Source: a virus
Length of the DNA: 23,319 nucleotides
Reading direction: 5' to 3' (one strand)
Virus record (IMG/VR): IMGVR_UViG_3300026077_000027
Coordinates: 1 to 23,319 of that record
The notes under the pieces were generated by a model. The model did not search any database and was not told where the DNA came from. It saw only the letters and a program-made list of their open reading frames with translations. Of this stretch, positions 15,147-21,707 are shown one piece after another (the first letter of the stretch is position 1; each line of letters opens with the position of its first letter). The position numbers were made by a program, and so were the translations under genes.

Positions 15147-15840
15147 TGCAGATTTAAAAGAGGGGACTTCTAAGTCCCACTCAGCAGCAGAGAACACCAA
15201 GTTCGTTGGTGCATTTCTAAGAGGTGTTGTAGATGAAGAGGAGTATAAGAAGTTGTTAACTAACTTCTATTATGTCTACAGTACAATGGAAGATAAGATA
15301 TTACAGACTAAAGATCCTCTTGCGTCTAGTCTTTGTAAATATGCAGTGAGACTGAACCGTACTGCATTCCTTGAGAGGGATCTTAGATACTATTATGGTC
15401 CTATGTGGAGGGAAGCTGTATATAAAGGTGAGTCTGAAGCATGTAAAACATATGTTCATAGACTTAATGAGATAGCAGATAACGATCCGTATCTTCTTAT
15501 AGCACACCATTACACTAGGTACATAGGTGATCTATCAGGAGGACAGATCCTTAGAAAAATTGCAGAGAAGGCATTACAACCACCTAGGGGTGAGGGTTTA
15601 CACTTCTATGATTTTCCTAGGATATCAGATGCTAAGGAGTTTAAGACCAAGTATCGTGCTGATCTAGATGCCTTACCACTTGACGAACAGCAAAAGAATG
15701 CTATTATATCTGAAGCGAACTATGCCTTCAGACTGAACATGTATTTGTTTGACGAGATCAAGTCACAAGATAAGTATCCTTTACTGACATCCATTAAAGG
15801 TCTCTGGAAGGTGGTATTCGGATTCGTTGGGGGTAATTAG
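15139..15840 (+). CDS. ho1: Heme oxygenase, ferredoxin-dependent cyanophage type
   Basis: A 233-residue heme oxygenase, which opens heme to biliverdin IX-alpha, the first step to phycobilin pigments. Visible: proximal heme ligand H14 in SKSHSAAENTKFV, the distal-helix signature GDLSGGQILRK from residue 130, and RYIGDLSG typical of plastid and cyanobacterial enzymes. ATG 15139 is chosen over an in-frame ATG at 15115 because MFSADLKEGTSKSH matches the usual N-terminus and TGAGG lies 7 nt upstream. It overlaps the nrdA stop and abuts nrdB, so it is expressed with ribonucleotide reductase. No bilin reductase (pebS, pcyA) lies in the window. Confidence 0.92.
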   Translation: MFSADLKEGTSKSHSAAENTKFVGAFLRGVVDEEEYKKLLTNFYYVYSTMEDKILQTKDPLASSLCKYAVRLNRTAFLERDLRYYYGPMWREAVYKGESEACKTYVHRLNEIADNDPYLLIAHHYTRYIGDLSGGQILRKIAEKALQPPRGEGLHFYDFPRISDAKEFKTKYRADLDALPLDEQQKNAIISEANYAFRLNMYLFDEIKSQDKYPLLTSIKGLWKVVFGFVGGN

Positions 15841-16977
15841 GTGGGTACTACTGTCTTTAATTCGAGTAAGGTAGATACCACCAAGCAACCTATGTTCTTC
15901 GGAGCACCACTAGGTATGCAACAGTATATTGAGTTTAAGTATCCTGATTTTGATAGACTAACTCAATCACAGTTAGGATATTTCTGGAGACCAGAAGAGG
16001 TTTCACTACAGAAAGACAGAGCAGATTACAAAACATTAAACGAACAACAGAAACACATATATACAAGTAACCTCAAGTATCAGATCCTTCTTGACTCTGT
16101 GCAGGGAAGAGGACCAGGCATGGCATTTAAACCATACTGTTCTTTACCTGAGTTGGAGGGATGCATGAGTGTATGGGAATTCATGGAGGGGATACACTCC
16201 AGATCTTATACCCATATTATTAAAAATGTTTACGCTGATCCAAGCGAAGTGCTTGACACAACGTTGGATGACGCTAAGATAATAACAAGAGCACAGTCTG
16301 TTACCAGAGCCTACGATGATTTCATCGACACAGCACAAGAATGGGCAGTTGGTAACATGTGGAAGGATGGATACAAACAATCCCCCACAGCAACATGGAC
16401 TCTACATGACATTAAAAGGAGACTTTACAGAGCAGTAATCAATGTTAACATTCTCGAAGGTATTAGATTCTACGTCTCGTTCGCTTGCAGTTTTGCGTTT
16501 GGTGAACTCAAACTTATGGAGGGATCCGCTAAGATTATCTCTCTCATCGCACGAGACGAAAGTCAGCATCTTATCCTTACTCAAAAGATAATCCACAAGT
16601 GGAAGAAGGGTGATGACCCTGAGATGATTGAGATAGCAAGAGAAGAAGAGGAAAATGTAAGACAGATGTTCCTCAAGGCAGTTGATGAAGAAAAAGATTG
16701 GGCAAGATACCTTTTCGAAAAAGGATCTATGATTGGACTCAATGACAGACTATTATGTCAGTACATAGAGTGGATTGCTAATCGTAGAATGAAGTCCATA
16801 GGTCTTAAACCAGAGTTTGATATCTCTGCTAAGAACAATCCGTTACCGTGGACAAATCACTGGCTAAATAGCAAAGGTCAGCAGAATGCTCCTCAGGAAA
16901 CTGAGATTGAGTCTTACGTTGTAGGAGGTATCAAACAAGATGTTAGTGAAGATACGTTTGCAGGATTTGAGCTCTAA
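15841..16977 (+). CDS. nrdB: Ribonucleoside-diphosphate reductase, small subunit (class Ia-type)
   Basis: A 378-residue diiron beta subunit. All radical-cofactor residues are visible: the Asp ligand in DRADYKTL, E116 and H119 and the radical Y123 in MEGIHSRSYTHI, a Glu in EGIRFYVSF, and Glu/His in ARDESQHL. The tyrosine marks the tyrosyl-radical class. It supplies the radical to NrdA for dNTP synthesis. GTG 15841 directly follows the heme oxygenase stop; a G-rich stretch (GGGGGT) upstream may act as its ribosome-binding site. Confidence 0.95.
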   Translation: MGTTVFNSSKVDTTKQPMFFGAPLGMQQYIEFKYPDFDRLTQSQLGYFWRPEEVSLQKDRADYKTLNEQQKHIYTSNLKYQILLDSVQGRGPGMAFKPYCSLPELEGCMSVWEFMEGIHSRSYTHIIKNVYADPSEVLDTTLDDAKIITRAQSVTRAYDDFIDTAQEWAVGNMWKDGYKQSPTATWTLHDIKRRLYRAVINVNILEGIRFYVSFACSFAFGELKLMEGSAKIISLIARDESQHLILTQKIIHKWKKGDDPEMIEIAREEEENVRQMFLKAVDEEKDWARYLFEKGSMIGLNDRLLCQYIEWIANRRMKSIGLKPEFDISAKNNPLPWTNHWLNSKGQQNAPQETEIESYVVGGIKQDVSEDTFAGFEL

Positions 16978-17176
16978 CTTAACCAACTGGTTTAGGAGCA
17001 AAGTTTTTGAGAAGAAAACCATGGAAGAAACCCCGATACAGCGAGCACAGGACGATTTCCTCGCTGAGAGACCCTCATCGTGGTATTATGGACCACTTAT
17101 CTTTCCTGAAATCTCTGAAGAGAGACCTACGGAGAACAAAACCGATGAGGTTACCAAACGCAAACAAAAGAAATAA
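16940..17176 (+). CDS. Small protein of unknown function after nrdB
   Basis: A 78-residue reading from ATG 16940, which overlaps the nrdB end by 38 nt and has AGGAGG (16923-16928) 11 nt upstream. The alternative ATG 17021 (50 residues, MEETPIQRAQDDFLAERPSS) lacks a good site. The most ordered-looking part is PSSWYYGPLIFPE; the tail is charged and Lys-rich. Glutaredoxin often follows nrdB in T4-like phages, but there is no CxxC here, so this is not it. Confidence 0.5.
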   Translation: MLVKIRLQDLSSNLTNWFRSKVFEKKTMEETPIQRAQDDFLAERPSSWYYGPLIFPEISEERPTENKTDEVTKRKQKK

Positions 17177-17188
17177 ATCTTAAAGTTG

Positions 17189-17195
17189 CTAAATA
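17189..17195 (+). promoter_or_regulatory. Late promoter-like box CTAAATA
   Basis: CTAAATA lies in the gap after the nrdB-linked gene, just before the leader hairpin. Transcription from it would start near 17201, at the base of the hairpin, giving a ~79-nt leader before ATG 17280. Confidence 0.4.
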
Positions 17196-17279
17196 GATGT
17201 GAGTATGCTAACATACTCATACGTTCATCTCCATAGGGAGACGCAAGTAAGCCGACTCGGAACGGACACGTTCATCACT
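17196..17279 (+). ncRNA. Structured 5' leader of a small gene
   Basis: Contains the hairpin TGAGTATG (17200-17207), loop CTAA, CATACTCA (17212-17219), then GGGAGACGCAAG and a short GAAC...GTTC stem near 17260-17273. The 9-mer ACGTTCATC occurs twice, at 17221 and 17268. The frame is open throughout from GTG 17199, so part could be coding, but that codon would precede the predicted transcript start. The perfect hairpin and repeat suggest a translational control leader; no regulator is identified. Confidence 0.4.
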
Positions 17280-17444
17280 ATGTTCACACCAATCCTACTA
17301 GCTACAGCTCTTGCTTGTTCGGATGCCAACTGGTTAGCAGAGGGTATCAGGATCAACAGGGATATAACATCGGAAGAAAAGACAGAACTCATAGAAGTTC
17401 TATCAAAAGATTGTGTCGAAGATAGTGACGCAAAAGTTGACTGA
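17280..17444 (+). CDS. Small cyanophage protein with hydrophobic N-terminus
   Basis: A 54-residue protein (MFTPILLATALACSDANWLA..., ending SDAKVD). The first ~12 residues are hydrophobic, followed by two Cys (ACSDAN, KDCVED) and helical charged sequence. I recall similar MFTPI-start proteins as common cyanophage genes with no known function. In-frame upstream starts (17199, 17205) would add 25-27 residues over a sequence that instead folds as a leader, so the short form is preferred. Confidence 0.55.
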   Translation: MFTPILLATALACSDANWLAEGIRINRDITSEEKTELIEVLSKDCVEDSDAKVD

Positions 17445-17482
17445 AGGAACGGGGTCTAATCCACCCTACCTAAGGTAAACCA

Positions 17483-17638
17483 ATGACACAAGTCACATAC
17501 AGAGGAGTACCATATGACTCCGAAGAGTACAAAAAGAAAGTACTCTCAGAAGCTACACAAGAACGTAACTTCGAACTCATGTACAGGGGAACAGCATTTA
17601 CGAAAAAGCGTATACCAGTTCCACAACCTGCACAATGA
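17483..17638 (+). CDS. 51-residue protein with paired YRG motifs (DUF4278-like)
   Basis: ATG 17483 opens a frame reading MTQVTYRGVPYDSEEYKK, and ends with FELMYRGTAFTKKR and VPQPAQ. The two TYRG/MYRG motifs resemble the small cyanobacterial/cyanophage DUF4278-type proteins, whose role is unknown. AAGG (17472-17475) lies 7 nt upstream. A longer open frame overlapping it from 17514 is a shadow. It is followed directly by a strong terminator. Confidence 0.65.
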   Translation: MTQVTYRGVPYDSEEYKKKVLSEATQERNFELMYRGTAFTKKRIPVPQPAQ

Positions 17639-17642
17639 TTCT

Positions 17643-17671
17643 AAAGGAGGGGTTGACACCCTCCTTTTTTT
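17643..17671 (+). terminator. Rho-independent terminator with -35 box in its loop
   Basis: AAAGGAGGG (17643-17651) pairs with CCCTCCTTT (17659-17667), a 9-bp stem, with loop GTTGACA and a T-run to 17671. It ends the small-gene unit. The loop holds TTGACA of the overlapping promoter. Confidence 0.85.
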
Positions 17672-17681
17672 ATGCCATAAT
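17653..17681 (+). promoter_or_regulatory. Sigma70-type promoter overlapping the terminator
   Basis: TTGACA (17653-17658) in the terminator loop, a 17-bp spacer made of the right stem arm and T-run, then CATAAT (17676-17681). The predicted start near 17688 coincides with the first base of the GTGC...GCAC hairpin of the RNA region before talC. Confidence 0.55.
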
Positions 17682-17687
17682 AACTTC

Positions 17688-17880
17688 GTGCCTGATCAGC
17701 ACATTGGGAGTGACTGAATAATCTTTCTGGCAAACGCTGGATAAGGTGATGAGACACAGGTGGTGCTGCACCGAGAGGTGAATCGACTTACCAGTCGGGT
17801 CTCAGGCAAGGACGTAAAATTTACTACTGTAGTAATGCCCGTTCTTTGTTGGTATACAGGAATCCAACCTCCCTCCTCAC
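17688..17880 (+). ncRNA. Structured RNA / long leader upstream of talC
   Basis: A stretch of about 190 nt with no convincing gene but dense pairing. GTGC (17688-17691) pairs with GCAC (17699-17702). TGAGAC (17750-17755) pairs with GTCTCA (17799-17804), closing a three-way junction that holds GGTG-CTG-CACC (17762-17772) and CGACT-TACC-AGTCG (17784-17797). Then come TTACTA-CTG-TAGTAA (17821-17835) and GTTGG...CCAAC (17848-17868). It starts at a predicted transcription start and ends at a late-type box, so it may be an independent small RNA or a talC leader. No tRNA cloverleaf fits. Confidence 0.55.
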
Positions 17881-17886
17881 TAAATA
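17880..17886 (+). promoter_or_regulatory. Late promoter-like box CTAAATA before talC
   Basis: CTAAATA ends 20 nt before the talC ATG. With the upstream sigma70-type promoter, talC could be read both early (with the structured RNA) and late (without it). Confidence 0.4.
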
Positions 17887-17906
17887 ATGCAACGACAAAA
17901 AGAGCA

Positions 17907-18578
17907 ATGAAAATCTTCCTAGACAGTAGCAACGTTGATGAGATTACGAAAGCAGTTGGTACAGGTCTGATTGATGGAGTAACTACAAACCCCTCCCTTA
18001 TGCTTAAAGCAGGTGAGGATCCTACAGAGATACTCAAACAAGTTTGTGATTTATTTTCATGGGATGCATCTGTTTCTGCTGAAGTGTCTGGAGACACCTC
18101 TGAAGAGATGCTAGACATGGCAGACGAGTATATTAATATTCATCCAAGCATTACTATTAAGGTACCTTGCAACGTTGCAGGTCTTTTAGCATGTAGGGAT
18201 CTAAAGTCTGATGAGATAGCAGTTAACGTAACTCTTATCTTCTCAGTAGCACAAGCAATACTTGCTTCTAAAGCAGGTGCTAAGTATGTGTCACCGTTTG
18301 TAGGTAGAGTACAAGATAATAATTTTGATGGTGTCCAACTGGTTGGTGATATTGTAAAGACCTTTGAGACACACGAAAGAGATACACAGATCCTTGCAGC
18401 GAGTTTGAGGAATGTATATGATGTGTCGAAATGTTTCCAAGTTGGTGCAGACATCGTTACTATGCCACCTAAATTATTCTGGGGTATGTACAACCATATC
18501 TTAACCGAGAAAGGTTTACAGATCTTTAATAAAGACTGGGAACAGGTCAAACAGATCATAAAAGAACGTGAAATATAA
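17907..18578 (+). CDS. talC: Transaldolase, TalC/fructose-6-phosphate aldolase-like
   Basis: A 223-residue class I aldolase-family enzyme. The start MKIFLDSSNVDEI, the GVTTNPSL motif and the Schiff-base lysine K85 in TIKVPCN are diagnostic, with GAKYVSPFVGR downstream. It acts in the pentose-phosphate pathway, exchanging dihydroxyacetone units between sugar phosphates. Cyanophage TalC is a well-known auxiliary enzyme thought to support NADPH and ribose-5-phosphate supply for dNTPs. ATG 17907 is chosen because upstream residues in the open frame overlap structured non-coding sequence; AAGAG precedes it. Confidence 0.95.
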   Translation: MKIFLDSSNVDEITKAVGTGLIDGVTTNPSLMLKAGEDPTEILKQVCDLFSWDASVSAEVSGDTSEEMLDMADEYINIHPSITIKVPCNVAGLLACRDLKSDEIAVNVTLIFSVAQAILASKAGAKYVSPFVGRVQDNNFDGVQLVGDIVKTFETHERDTQILAASLRNVYDVSKCFQVGADIVTMPPKLFWGMYNHILTEKGLQIFNKDWEQVKQIIKEREI

Positions 18579-18789
18579 AGTACAATTTCATAAAGATATA
18601 AGTAGTCAAGGTGATTTCGGTCAGAGTGTAATTCATGGATTAACTTTCCATGAAGAAGTCATTACTGATAGACGAGAGAATGTGGAAGAGATCATTTACC
18701 TGAGACATGGTAAAGTGAAGATCACTTCTGTCGTGGAAGATCCCATCCAAAACAACTACAAAATCGGTAAAACAGGACATGAACTATGA
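18568..18789 (+). CDS. Small protein of unknown function, GTG start
   Basis: A 73-residue protein (MKYKVQFHKDISSQGDFGQS..., then LRHGKVKITSVVED). GTG 18568 overlaps the talC end by 11 nt; no strong Shine-Dalgarno. Alternating hydrophobic residues suggest a small beta-rich fold. It is not CP12, which often travels with talC. Function unknown. Confidence 0.5.
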   Translation: MKYKVQFHKDISSQGDFGQSVIHGLTFHEEVITDRRENVEEIIYLRHGKVKITSVVEDPIQNNYKIGKTGHEL

Positions 18790-18946
18790 TGCAGTAAAGG
18801 AAATCGCCAGTGAACTGAAGGATCTAACTGAACGATTAAACCATGCACTAAAAGAGAACCCTAATTTATATGTCCATCCTTGGGATGAACACACAAGGAA
18901 AACCACTCTTGGTTATGATACACTAGACAACGATGGAGGGGAATGA
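18779..18946 (+). CDS. 55-residue protein of unknown function
   Basis: ATG 18779 overlaps the previous gene by 11 nt and opens 55 codons (MNYDAVKEIASELKDLTERL, later ENPNLYVHPWDEHTRK, ending NDGGE). The first half is an amphipathic helix, the second half polar. Its TGA is overlapped by the next start (ATGA). It fills the only space between two supported genes, which argues for it being real. Confidence 0.5.
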   Translation: MNYDAVKEIASELKDLTERLNHALKENPNLYVHPWDEHTRKTTLGYDTLDNDGGE

Positions 18947-19053
18947 GTCTATCAACTGACAAACTATTAGCAATTTACCTGAGGGCAAAACGTCCACCTA
19001 AACTCAAGTACAAACCACCCAGAAAAGCACATAATGTAGCACTCTATGGATAA
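18943..19053 (+). CDS. 36-residue basic protein of unknown function
   Basis: ATG 18943 opens 36 codons (MSLSTDKLLAIYLRAKRPPK, then LKYKPPRKAH, ending VALYG). GGAGGGG lies just upstream, and ATG overlaps the preceding TGA. Short N-terminal helix, then a Pro/Lys-rich tail. The next gene starts within its end. Confidence 0.5.
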   Translation: MSLSTDKLLAIYLRAKRPPKLKYKPPRKAHNVALYG

Positions 19054-19591
19054 GATTCCAGTACAAGATTGCATAGCGAAGGATCATTATGATCTGCCAC
19101 CACAGGTAAGAGAAAAGATCTTATCTTTGATAGCAGACTCTGATGATCCTCCTCTTGATGATGGTACATCATTGATATCAAAGTATGACTTTGATTTTTC
19201 ATTTGATTTTGATAGAGATTGGGTGGAAGTAATCAAACCACATCTCTTTAAAGCACTGACCAAGACTCTAGATCAACTAGGGTACTTGGATTTTTCTGTA
19301 GATCAGATATGGTATCAACAATATGAAAAAGGATCTAATCATGTCTGGCATATTCATGGCAGACATTTTACTGGTGTGTATTATTTGGAGTTTCCTAGTG
19401 GTTCTGCTCCCACTCAGGTAGTATCTCCTTACACTATGAAAGCTATGACATTAGATTGTAAGGAGGGAGATCTAATAGTATTCCCATCTCATTGGACACA
19501 TCGTGGCATGAAAAATACATCAGATCGTAAGACAATTATCTCTTACAACATCAACATACATAGATGTATACCTGAGGAACTTATACTATGA
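19046..19591 (+). CDS. 2OG-Fe(II) oxygenase, phage 2OG_Oxy_5-like
   Basis: A 181-residue protein. The core NHVWHIHGRHFTGVYYLEF (H102-x-H104 region), GDLIVFPSHWTHRG with distal H152, and R161 in SDRKTIISYNINIH follow the phage/cyanobacterial family in which the pattern is WHxHxxxxxSGVYYL...FPSxxxH...R. First of four oxygenase genes in this cluster. Substrate unknown. ATG 19046 overlaps the small gene before it, and its stop overlaps the nuclease start (ATGA). Confidence 0.82.
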   Translation: MDKIPVQDCIAKDHYDLPPQVREKILSLIADSDDPPLDDGTSLISKYDFDFSFDFDRDWVEVIKPHLFKALTKTLDQLGYLDFSVDQIWYQQYEKGSNHVWHIHGRHFTGVYYLEFPSGSAPTQVVSPYTMKAMTLDCKEGDLIVFPSHWTHRGMKNTSDRKTIISYNINIHRCIPEELIL

Positions 19592-19926
19592 GACCACAGT
19601 CAGCGAAAGCAAAGGGAAGACTCTTCCAACAGTGGGTGCGAGACCAACTGATAGAACATCGTGAGATACATCCAGAGGACATAGAGTCTAGGAGTATGGG
19701 TGCAGGTGGTGAGGACTTAATAATGGCAAGAGATGCTAGACAAAAGTTCCCCTTTAGTATAGAATGTAAGAACCAAGAGAAACTTAATGTGTATGAAGCA
19801 TACGCACAAGCAGAGGCAAACTCTGGAGACCATGAGCCAGTCTTATTCATGAAAAGGAATAGAAAGAAAGCTCTCGCTGTTGTTGACGCTGAATGGTTTA
19901 TTAAAAATGTTTCTAGTTCCAATTGA
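19588..19926 (+). CDS. PD-(D/E)xK nuclease, resolvase-like
   Basis: A 112-residue protein. MRPQSAKAKGRLFQQWVRD, the SMGAGGEDL motif with E42-D43, and SIECKNQEK with E59-x-K61 give the D...ExK active-site layout of small phage nucleases related to Holliday-junction resolvases. It probably cleaves DNA structures, in repair, recombination or host DNA breakdown; the substrate cannot be assigned. It sits between two oxygenase genes, overlapping both, so it belongs to the same transcript. Confidence 0.7.
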   Translation: MRPQSAKAKGRLFQQWVRDQLIEHREIHPEDIESRSMGAGGEDLIMARDARQKFPFSIECKNQEKLNVYEAYAQAEANSGDHEPVLFMKRNRKKALAVVDAEWFIKNVSSSN

Positions 19927-20509
19927 GAGTTTCCATATCCCCGACTGGGACAAGTGGAAACCAAAAATATTATCTGAATTAAAAGGTGGTAGTACCTTAG
20001 CAACCATATCTTCCAGTGGTAGAACATCTTTTGACGATATGGAGTCAGATTTTTATGATAATAATAAGCGTGGGGTGTTACCAGATTACTATTACCTTGT
20101 TAAACAGGCATTAGAACCCGTCCTGGATGAGTTTCAGGAGGACTATCCAATACCATTGCGTATCATAAATATGTGGTACCAAGCTACTGCTAATGGAAAG
20201 ATGCATGGGGTACATAATCATGGTCCTATAGGTGTGTCAGCAGTATTGTATGTTGACTTTGATCCTCTTATACATAAACCTACTACATTCTATTCACCCT
20301 TCCCAGATTATATTAATGGAGAAGTGATGGAGTTTGTACCTGATGCTAAGGAGGGTGACATAGTATTCTTCCCTAGTTTTGTACACCATTGTCAAGATCC
20401 TAATCAAAGTGATAAGCAAAGGGTTGTTATATCAATGAACTTTGCAGGTAAAGGACAAGGTATTCTTAGAGAACCAGAACCTATGGATATAAGAAGAGGA
20501 CCAGCATGA
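19907..20509 (+). CDS. 2OG-Fe(II) oxygenase, second of the cluster
   Basis: A 200-residue protein from ATG 19907 (MFLVPIESFHIPDWDKW); an in-frame ATG at 19880 lies deeper in the nuclease gene and is not preferred. Signature parts: MHGVHNHGPIGVSAVLYV (H103, H105), GDIVFFPSFVHHCQD (H160/H161) and R172 in DKQRVVISMNF. The His-x-His start and downstream Arg match the same family as the gene at 19046, though overall similarity is low, suggesting old divergence rather than recent duplication. Confidence 0.8.
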   Translation: MFLVPIESFHIPDWDKWKPKILSELKGGSTLATISSSGRTSFDDMESDFYDNNKRGVLPDYYYLVKQALEPVLDEFQEDYPIPLRIINMWYQATANGKMHGVHNHGPIGVSAVLYVDFDPLIHKPTTFYSPFPDYINGEVMEFVPDAKEGDIVFFPSFVHHCQDPNQSDKQRVVISMNFAGKGQGILREPEPMDIRRGPA

Positions 20510-21021
20510 ATTATAGAGATCGTTATGTGACTGTTGACTTAGATGATGAAGAGTTTAAGTTAATCAAAGAAACAATAGGAGAACCAGTATATGAAGAGAC
20601 TGAGATTGATGATGTACGAAAGTCAAAAGTACATTTTATTGAGTCACAGTTACTCAATGATATGGTACTGTCGTACACAGAGAGAGTTAATAAAGCGGCT
20701 AACTGGAATTTCGATGTCGATTTCTTGGAAGCATTACAAGTTACCAAGTACGAAGTCGATGATAGATATGATTGGCACCAAGATGAATCAGAGTGGTGTC
20801 TTAATAAGAGAAAGGGTCAAAGGATTAGAAAGATATCCTTTACGCTTCTATTAAATGAAGAGTTTAAGGGTGGTGAGTTTGTTCTCATCAACCAAGAGGT
20901 ACCATTAAAGGCAGGTCAGATGATCTTCTTTCATTCTGATGACTATCATCAAGTCAATACTGTTACTGAGGGTGTCAGGAATTCTTTAGTCGGATGGGTA
21001 CAAGGACCAGCATGGAAGTAA
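20506..21021 (+). CDS. 2OG-Fe(II) oxygenase, prolyl-hydroxylase/PiuC-like
   Basis: A 171-residue protein with a textbook iron site: H91-Q-D93 in YDWHQDES, distal H148 in SDDYHQVNTV, and 2OG-binding R158 ten residues later in GVRNSLVGWVQGP. The strands RKISFTLLLNE and GGEFVLINQ complete the double-stranded beta-helix. The sequence resembles PKHD/PiuC-type hydroxylases. ATG 20506 overlaps the preceding stop (ATGA). Substrate unknown; protein or nucleotide hydroxylation are both possible. Confidence 0.88.
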   Translation: MNYRDRYVTVDLDDEEFKLIKETIGEPVYEETEIDDVRKSKVHFIESQLLNDMVLSYTERVNKAANWNFDVDFLEALQVTKYEVDDRYDWHQDESEWCLNKRKGQRIRKISFTLLLNEEFKGGEFVLINQEVPLKAGQMIFFHSDDYHQVNTVTEGVRNSLVGWVQGPAWK

Positions 21022-21641
21022 CTAAACTTAATCCACAACCAATATTACATGATGGGATGGTAGCACAACCCCGTACTGATTTCATTTACATGGAGGACAT
21101 GGAAGAGAGTGTGGTGGATGGTCTAATAGATTTTCATAAGACACAAAAGATCTTTAGTACATGGCAAGGTGAGACTATAGGTGAGTCTGGTGATGGATTA
21201 TATAATCCTGAGATCAAAGACTCAATGGACACAGCAGTGTTTGTTGGAACAGATGATGACAGAATATATAATTTTCTAGGACATCTAAACGATGCAGCAG
21301 ACAACTACGTTAGTAGGTTCCCTCTTGCTGCTAAGACTACAGTGTGGAAAGTAGAAGAGTTTTTTAACTTACAATATTATAAACCTGGTGGTGGGTATCA
21401 CCTCTGGCATTGCGAACGTCAATCATCTTCACGATCAAGTACATACAGACACCTTGTATGGATGATCTATCTTAATGATGTTCCTGATGGTGGTACTGAG
21501 TGGTTCCATCAAGATCTTTATGTTCCTGCTAAGAAAGGTAGAGTAGTTATTTGGCCAGCAGACTGGACACACCACCATAGAGGCAGGAAGTCTAACACCT
21601 CCGAGAAACTTATTGCAACAGGATGGTTCCACTTCATATAA
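21012..21641 (+). CDS. 2OG-Fe(II) oxygenase with HxE iron motif
   Basis: A 209-residue protein from ATG 21012 (AAGGA at 21003-21007); ATG 20994 in frame is the alternative. The core reads YYKPGGGYHLWHCERQ, with H133-x-E135 in place of HxD, then VWMIYLNDVPDGGTEWF, and the distal WTHHHRGRKS (H187-H189) with a downstream EKLIATGWFHF. The Glu variant is unusual but seen in some family members. Last of the four-oxygenase run; a promoter gap follows. Confidence 0.82.
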   Translation: MEVTKLNPQPILHDGMVAQPRTDFIYMEDMEESVVDGLIDFHKTQKIFSTWQGETIGESGDGLYNPEIKDSMDTAVFVGTDDDRIYNFLGHLNDAADNYVSRFPLAAKTTVWKVEEFFNLQYYKPGGGYHLWHCERQSSSRSSTYRHLVWMIYLNDVPDGGTEWFHQDLYVPAKKGRVVIWPADWTHHHRGRKSNTSEKLIATGWFHFI

Positions 21642-21656
21642 TAGGCACTTATACTT

Positions 21657-21707
21657 ATGATAGTCATTCCTTATGGAGATTCGGTAACCACCACAACTAG
21701 GGCTTGA
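21657..21707 (+). CDS. Possible 16-codon ORF ending in a -35 box
   Basis: ATG 21657 reads MIVIPYGDSVTTTTRA and stops at TGA 21705-21707, which lies inside TTGACA of the hli promoter. The same stop/-35 overlap occurs at 22599 and 22977. No good ribosome-binding site; it may be chance. Confidence 0.2.
   Translation: MIVIPYGDSVTTTTRA

Noticed and set aside
16253-16283. TTGACA with GATAAT inside nrdB
   Set aside because: The spacer is 19 bp, it lies mid-gene, and the codons are ordinary nrdB sequence.
17199-17279. In-frame N-terminal extension of the MFTPI gene from GTG 17199
   Set aside because: The GTG would lie before the transcript start predicted from CTAAATA, and the region folds as a hairpin leader. 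Kept as an open alternative in the findings.
17514-17717. 67-codon frame over the terminator
   Set aside because: It runs through the terminator hairpin and overlaps the better-supported 51-residue YRG gene at 17483.
17740-17810. tRNA-like fold in the region before talC
   Set aside because: The two hairpins and closing stem lack the 7-bp acceptor, the anticodon arm spacing and a T-loop TTCRA signature, so no cloverleaf fits.
17760-17906. In-frame N-terminal extension of talC
   Set aside because: TalC proteins start at MKIFLDSSN; the extension covers the three-way-junction RNA and reads like non-coding sequence.
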